This document shows, in pieces, positions 61,115 to 64,000 of a stretch of DNA of 64,000 bases (its first letter is position 1; the number at the start of each line of letters is the position of its first letter). The translations under genes and the position numbers were made by a program. The DNA comes from UBA8752 sp040261275 (GTDB lineage Bacteria; Bacteroidota; Bacteroidia; Flavobacteriales_D; Sanyastnellaceae), in assembly GCA_040261275.1 (NCBI GenBank), contig JBDQOI010000009.1:14015-78014 (forward strand). Reading direction: 5' to 3'. The notes under the pieces are model-generated. The model was not told where the DNA came from. It searched no databases and saw only the letters and a list, made by a program, of their open reading frames with translations.

Positions 61115-62887
61115 TCAGCCGTTCATGGTAATCAAGAACTCCTCATTGGAGTCCGTTCTGCTCATGCGGTCCTTCAGGAACTCCATCGCTTCGATGGGAT
61201 TCATATCGGACAGGTGCTTTCTCAACACATAGACGCGCTGGAGCATTTCCTTGTGCATCAGGAGGTCTTCACGACGTGTTCCGGAAGTAAGGATGTCAAT
61301 GGCAGGATAAATCCGACGGTTGGAAATGCGTCGGTCAAGTTGCAATTCCATGTTGCCTGTACCCTTGAATTCCTCAAAGATCACCTCGTCCATCTTGGAA
61401 CCGGTTTCGGTCAAGGCTGTGGCGATGATGCTCAAGGAACCTCCGTTCTCTATGTTCCGTGCTGCACCGAAGAACCGCTTGGGCTTCTGCAGCGCATTGG
61501 ATTCCACACCACCGGAAAGCACCTTACCGGATCCGGGGGCTACTGTATTGTAGGCACGGGCAAGGCGGGTGATGGAGTCGAGCAGAATGCACACATCGTG
61601 ACCGCATTCCACCATGCGCTTGGATTTCTCCAATACAATCTCGGCAATTTTCACGTGGCGGTCGGCGGGCTCATCGAATGTGGAGGCGATGACCTCCGCG
61701 TTCACGCTCCGCTTCATGTCGGTGACTTCCTCAGGTCGCTCGTCAATGAGCAGGATGATGAGATAGGTCTCGGGGTGGTTCTCGGCGATGGCATTGGCCA
61801 CGTCCTTGAGAAGGGTGGTCTTACCCGTCTTGGGCTGGGACACGATCATGCCCCGCTGGCCCTTACCGATGGGAGAGAAGAGGTCCATGACCCGAACGGA
61901 CATGTTGCCGTTTTTGCCTGCGAGGTTGAACGCCTCTTGCGGGAAGAGCGGTGTCAGGTATTTGAAAGGCACCCGGTCGCGGACCCAGGAGGGATCCCGC
62001 CCATTGACCTTGAGGACCTCCACCATCGGGTAGTACTTGTCTCCTTTGCGCGGTGGACGAATGGAGCACACCACATTGTCGCCCGTCTGCAGTCCCGCTG
62101 CCTTGATTTGGCGATTGCTGACATAGACGTCGTCGGGGCTGTTCAAGTAATTGTAGTCGGCACTGCGCAAGTATCCGAAGCCCTCGGGCATGAGTTCAAG
62201 AACGCCTTCGGCCATGGCAATGCCGTCAAAGTTGAAGCCATGCTCCTCAGGTTCTCCAAGACGGTCGCGGTCGCGGTCGCCTCGGCGATTGTTGCGGTCC
62301 CTCCGGTCATTGCGGTCATTCCGGTCACCACGGTCGTTGCGGTCGTTGCGGTCATTCCGGTCGCCACGGTCGCTGCGGTCATTCCGGTCGCCACGGTCGC
62401 CACGGTCCTTTCTGCCCTCCCGGTCGTCCCGGCCCTTTCGGTCGCGGCGGTCACCACGGTCACCACGGTCATTGCGATCCCCTCGCTCGTTCCTGTCATT
62501 GCGGTTTCCCCGTTGGTTTTTGCCTTCACCTCCTTCATCGGCCTCTTTGTTCTTGGCATCTGATGGGGCAGGGCTTTCCTCCTTAAGAGAGCGCCCACGG
62601 CCTTTCTTAGGCGCATCGTCTGCACCCTTTTCTTCTGGCTTCTCCGCTTGGCTGTCTTTCTTGGCAGCTGCGCGCTGTCGTCCGCGACTGGGTTTGGGCG
62701 TTTCTTCCGCCTTATCATCGCCGCTGTTGGCCTTGGCTTTGGCGCTGGTCGAAACCGCTTGCTCATCCAGGATGGCATACACCAATTCCTGCTTCTTGAG
62801 TTTATCGGTTCGCGCAATGTTCAACTCCTTGGCTATGTCTCGGAGCTCTGCAACCTTACGGTTGTTCAAATCAATGATGTCGTACAT
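61115..62887 (-). CDS. rho: Transcription termination factor Rho with disordered insert
   Basis: 590 residues from the ATG at 62887. Hexameric RNA helicase that ends transcription. Rho_N (residues 1-45, MYDIIDLNNRKVAELRDIAKEL), then about 170 residues of disordered, highly charged sequence (about 47-215) whose second half is R/G/D/N repeats (RGDRNDRNDR units). An RNA-binding OB fold follows (GVLELMPEGFGYLRSADYNYL), then a RecA-like ATPase with Walker A SQPKTGKTTLLK, the Q-loop region and the R-loop DSITRLARAYN. E. coli Rho is 419 residues; the insert explains the difference. Insert-bearing Rho is typical of Bacteroidota. Confidence 0.96.
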   Translation of the reverse strand: MYDIIDLNNRKVAELRDIAKELNIARTDKLKKQELVYAILDEQAVSTSAKAKANSGDDKAEETPKPSRGRQRAAAKKDSQAEKPEEKGADDAPKKGRGRSLKEESPAPSDAKNKEADEGGEGKNQRGNRNDRNERGDRNDRGDRGDRRDRKGRDDREGRKDRGDRGDRNDRSDRGDRNDRNDRNDRGDRNDRNDRRDRNNRRGDRDRDRLGEPEEHGFNFDGIAMAEGVLELMPEGFGYLRSADYNYLNSPDDVYVSNRQIKAAGLQTGDNVVCSIRPPRKGDKYYPMVEVLKVNGRDPSWVRDRVPFKYLTPLFPQEAFNLAGKNGNMSVRVMDLFSPIGKGQRGMIVSQPKTGKTTLLKDVANAIAENHPETYLIILLIDERPEEVTDMKRSVNAEVIASTFDEPADRHVKIAEIVLEKSKRMVECGHDVCILLDSITRLARAYNTVAPGSGKVLSGGVESNALQKPKRFFGAARNIENGGSLSIIATALTETGSKMDEVIFEEFKGTGNMELQLDRRISNRRIYPAIDILTSGTRREDLLMHKEMLQRVYVLRKHLSDMNPIEAMEFLKDRMSRTDSNEEFLITMNG

Positions 62888-62977
62888 ATGGGATACCCAC
62901 TTTGGCGGGCCACAATCGTTCAATAAATTCCCTGAGGAGGGCACGTTGGCCCCGCATCCTAAAGATGCAGGACAAGT

Positions 62978-63502
62978 TTACGACAACTTTTGCGGTTCCA
63001 CACGTTTTGTCGCTTTCCGGCCCAATTCCACGACTTCTGGATGGAGCAACCTCCCCTCATGCAGTGTAAACCTCAACAGCGTACGAACGCGATGAAATCC
63101 TTGCATTCCCGCGGCGCCAGGGTTCAAGTGTATGCCCCCCCAGTCCTTGACCGACTGAACGAGAAGGAGATGGCTGTGTCCACAGACGAATACGTTGGGA
63201 CGGTGCTCCATCAGACCGCTCCGAATGCCCTTCGCATAGCGTCCTGGGCGGCCACCGATGTGCGTCATCCATATTCGACATCCTTCGCGCTGGAAATGTT
63301 GGTGTTCCGGGAAATCGCGCCGAATCAGCTGGTCGTCGATGTTGCCGTGCACGGCCACCAGCGGCTTGATCTCGGATAAAGCATCGGTGACGGTAAAGTC
63401 CCCGATGTCGCCCGCGTGCCAGATTTCATCGCAGGTAGACAAATGGTGCAGGATCCTATCGTCCATATAACCGTGGGTGTCGCTGAGCAATCCGATGCGC
63501 AC
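62978..63502 (-). CDS. YfcE-type metallophosphoesterase
   Basis: 174 residues from the GTG at 63502 (VRIGLLSDTHGYMDD). An ATG at 63538 adds 12 residues and is the alternative; the GTG is favoured by the family N-terminus and a GAAATTCG octamer 4 bases upstream. Metal ligands: SDTHG, HAGDIGD, VHGNID, HIGGRPGRY and CGHSHLL. The protein belongs to the YfcE/MJ0936 phosphodiesterases, which act on cyclic or artificial phosphodiesters; the cellular substrate is unknown. The end lies 90 bases from the rho start, on the same strand. Confidence 0.88.
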   Translation of the reverse strand: MRIGLLSDTHGYMDDRILHHLSTCDEIWHAGDIGDFTVTDALSEIKPLVAVHGNIDDQLIRRDFPEHQHFQREGCRIWMTHIGGRPGRYAKGIRSGLMEHRPNVFVCGHSHLLLVQSVKDWGGIHLNPGAAGMQGFHRVRTLLRFTLHEGRLLHPEVVELGRKATKRVEPQKLS

Positions 63503-63506
63503 GGTG

Positions 63507-63514
63507 CGAATTTC
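63507..63514 (-). promoter_or_regulatory. Possible -7-like element GAAATTCG
   Basis: It sits 4 bases (CACC) before the GTG at 63502 on the minus strand and lies within a short palindrome (GTGCGAAATTCGCAC). It could be a promoter, an operator, or both. Confidence 0.3.
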
Positions 63515-63570
63515 GCACTTGTGGTGGGATTCGCCCATTTTGGCGTTCTTCGAGCATCGATTCCCTTCCC

Positions 63571-64000
63571 ATGCGAACGCTTCTTCTGTTCACCCTGTCC
63601 ATTCTCCTTTCCATCCCCGCTTTCGGCCAACCGGGAACGCGTTTCCACACCAACAGCAAGAAGGCCATCAAGCATTACGAAAAGGCCATGGAGCGGAGTA
63701 GAGCGGCTTTGGCTCCGGGAAGTGATCTGGAGGCAGCGCGAAAGGCCGTGGAGGAGGACCTATTGAAATGTCTGGACATAGATCCCGATTTTGCCGAGGC
63801 CGAGCGGGTCATCGCGGCATTGCGCTTTGACGAGGGAAGTGCGGAATTGGCGAGGGATCACTACGCCCATTATTTGGGGATTCACGGTCCCGACTTTATC
63901 CGGGATCACCTGCTTTGGGCGGAGTCGGCACGCCATGCTCTGGACCCGCAGGGAATGAAGGATGCAATGGCGGCCATGCGGGCCATACCGGGGGTGATGG
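63571..64000 (+). CDS. Secreted TPR-like protein, 3' truncated
   Basis: The ATG at 63571 opens a frame that runs off the window end, with 143 codons visible and no stop. A signal peptide (LLLFTLSILLSIPAFGQ) is followed by helical TPR-like sequence: SKKAIKHYEKAMERSRAA, then LLKCLDIDPDFAEAERVIAAL, then ELARDHYAHYLG. Such an N-terminus is common in Bacteroidota TPR/PD40/OmpA-type envelope proteins (PorE-like, T9SS-linked), but the diagnostic C-terminal parts are outside the window, so this is only a suggestion. It diverges from the YfcE-type gene. Confidence 0.75.
   Translation, partial: MRTLLLFTLSILLSIPAFGQPGTRFHTNSKKAIKHYEKAMERSRAALAPGSDLEAARKAVEEDLLKCLDIDPDFAEAERVIAALRFDEGSAELARDHYAHYLGIHGPDFIRDHLLWAESARHALDPQGMKDAMAAMRAIPGVM

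Noticed and set aside
62955..62971. GCATC/GATGC hairpin between rho and the YfcE-type gene as a terminator
   Set aside because: Only 5 base pairs and no T tract on either strand; too weak to call.
62190..63095. Plus-strand frame with long RSPRSLRS-type repeats opposite rho
   Set aside because: It mirrors the repeat codons of the disordered Rho insert. Rho is certain, so this frame and the other plus-strand frame at 61106-62563 are artefacts.

Overview
The window is a gene-dense, fairly GC-rich stretch (by eye, not counted) of a Bacteroidota chromosome, most likely an uncultured or marine Flavobacteriales-type lineage. Reasons: several secreted proteins end in type IX secretion (T9SS) sorting domains; a PorT-like protein is present; folP sits next to cdaA; there are DUF1599 and BT_3928-type (DoxX-like) genes; Rho carries a long disordered insert; TAnnTTTG-type promoter elements occur; and Shine-Dalgarno sites are largely absent. 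I saw no tRNA, rRNA, CRISPR array, insertion sequence or phage gene. No gene-free gap exceeds about 200 bases.

Layout. Positions 1-8841 hold the 3' part of a giant Cys-rich repeat protein, ended by a strong terminator. Positions 8944-9559 carry two small genes. A long, mostly minus-strand block (9569-21902) follows: argS coupled to two guanidino-group enzymes, a lipoprotein, a LON-domain protein, an HtrA-type protease, a two-gene YeeE/YedE sulfur transporter, a 2-oxoglutarate oxygenase, two glycosyltransferases and an LptF/LptG permease. Positions 21996-25820 (plus) encode a dipeptidyl peptidase III lipoprotein, a small unknown protein and a choice-of-anchor B protein. Positions 25833-27494 (minus) hold cdaA and a frameshifted folP. 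Positions 27615-30666 (plus) hold DUF1599, a BT_3928-type membrane protein and an ABC permease. Positions 30657-32411 (minus) hold a class IV aminotransferase, a HAD phosphatase and csaA. Positions 32477-35563 carry one fused methylmalonyl-CoA mutase. Positions 35568-38949 (minus) hold fmt, a MATE transporter, a TrmH-type methyltransferase and an HU protein. A thioesterase is at 39132.

Positions 39717-51054 form a surface-protein island: four consecutive T9SS cargo genes, the first three each closed by its own hairpin terminator. Positions 51065-63502 are mixed housekeeping: a PhoD-type phosphatase, a cysteine dioxygenase-methyltransferase fusion, pdxH, rlmI, recQ, tpiA, prmA, porT-like, rho and a YfcE-type phosphodiesterase. 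A 3'-truncated gene runs off the right edge.

Most notable are: (1) an uncharacterised module of about 165-190 residues with a YDSWxTIG core, present seven times in three secreted proteins; (2) a MutA-MutB single-chain mutase; (3) a cysteine dioxygenase-methyltransferase fusion; (4) a one-base frameshift in folP; and (5) a recurrent TAnnTTTG-like octamer 4-7 bases before start codons, which suggests near-leaderless mRNAs and corrects several gene starts.
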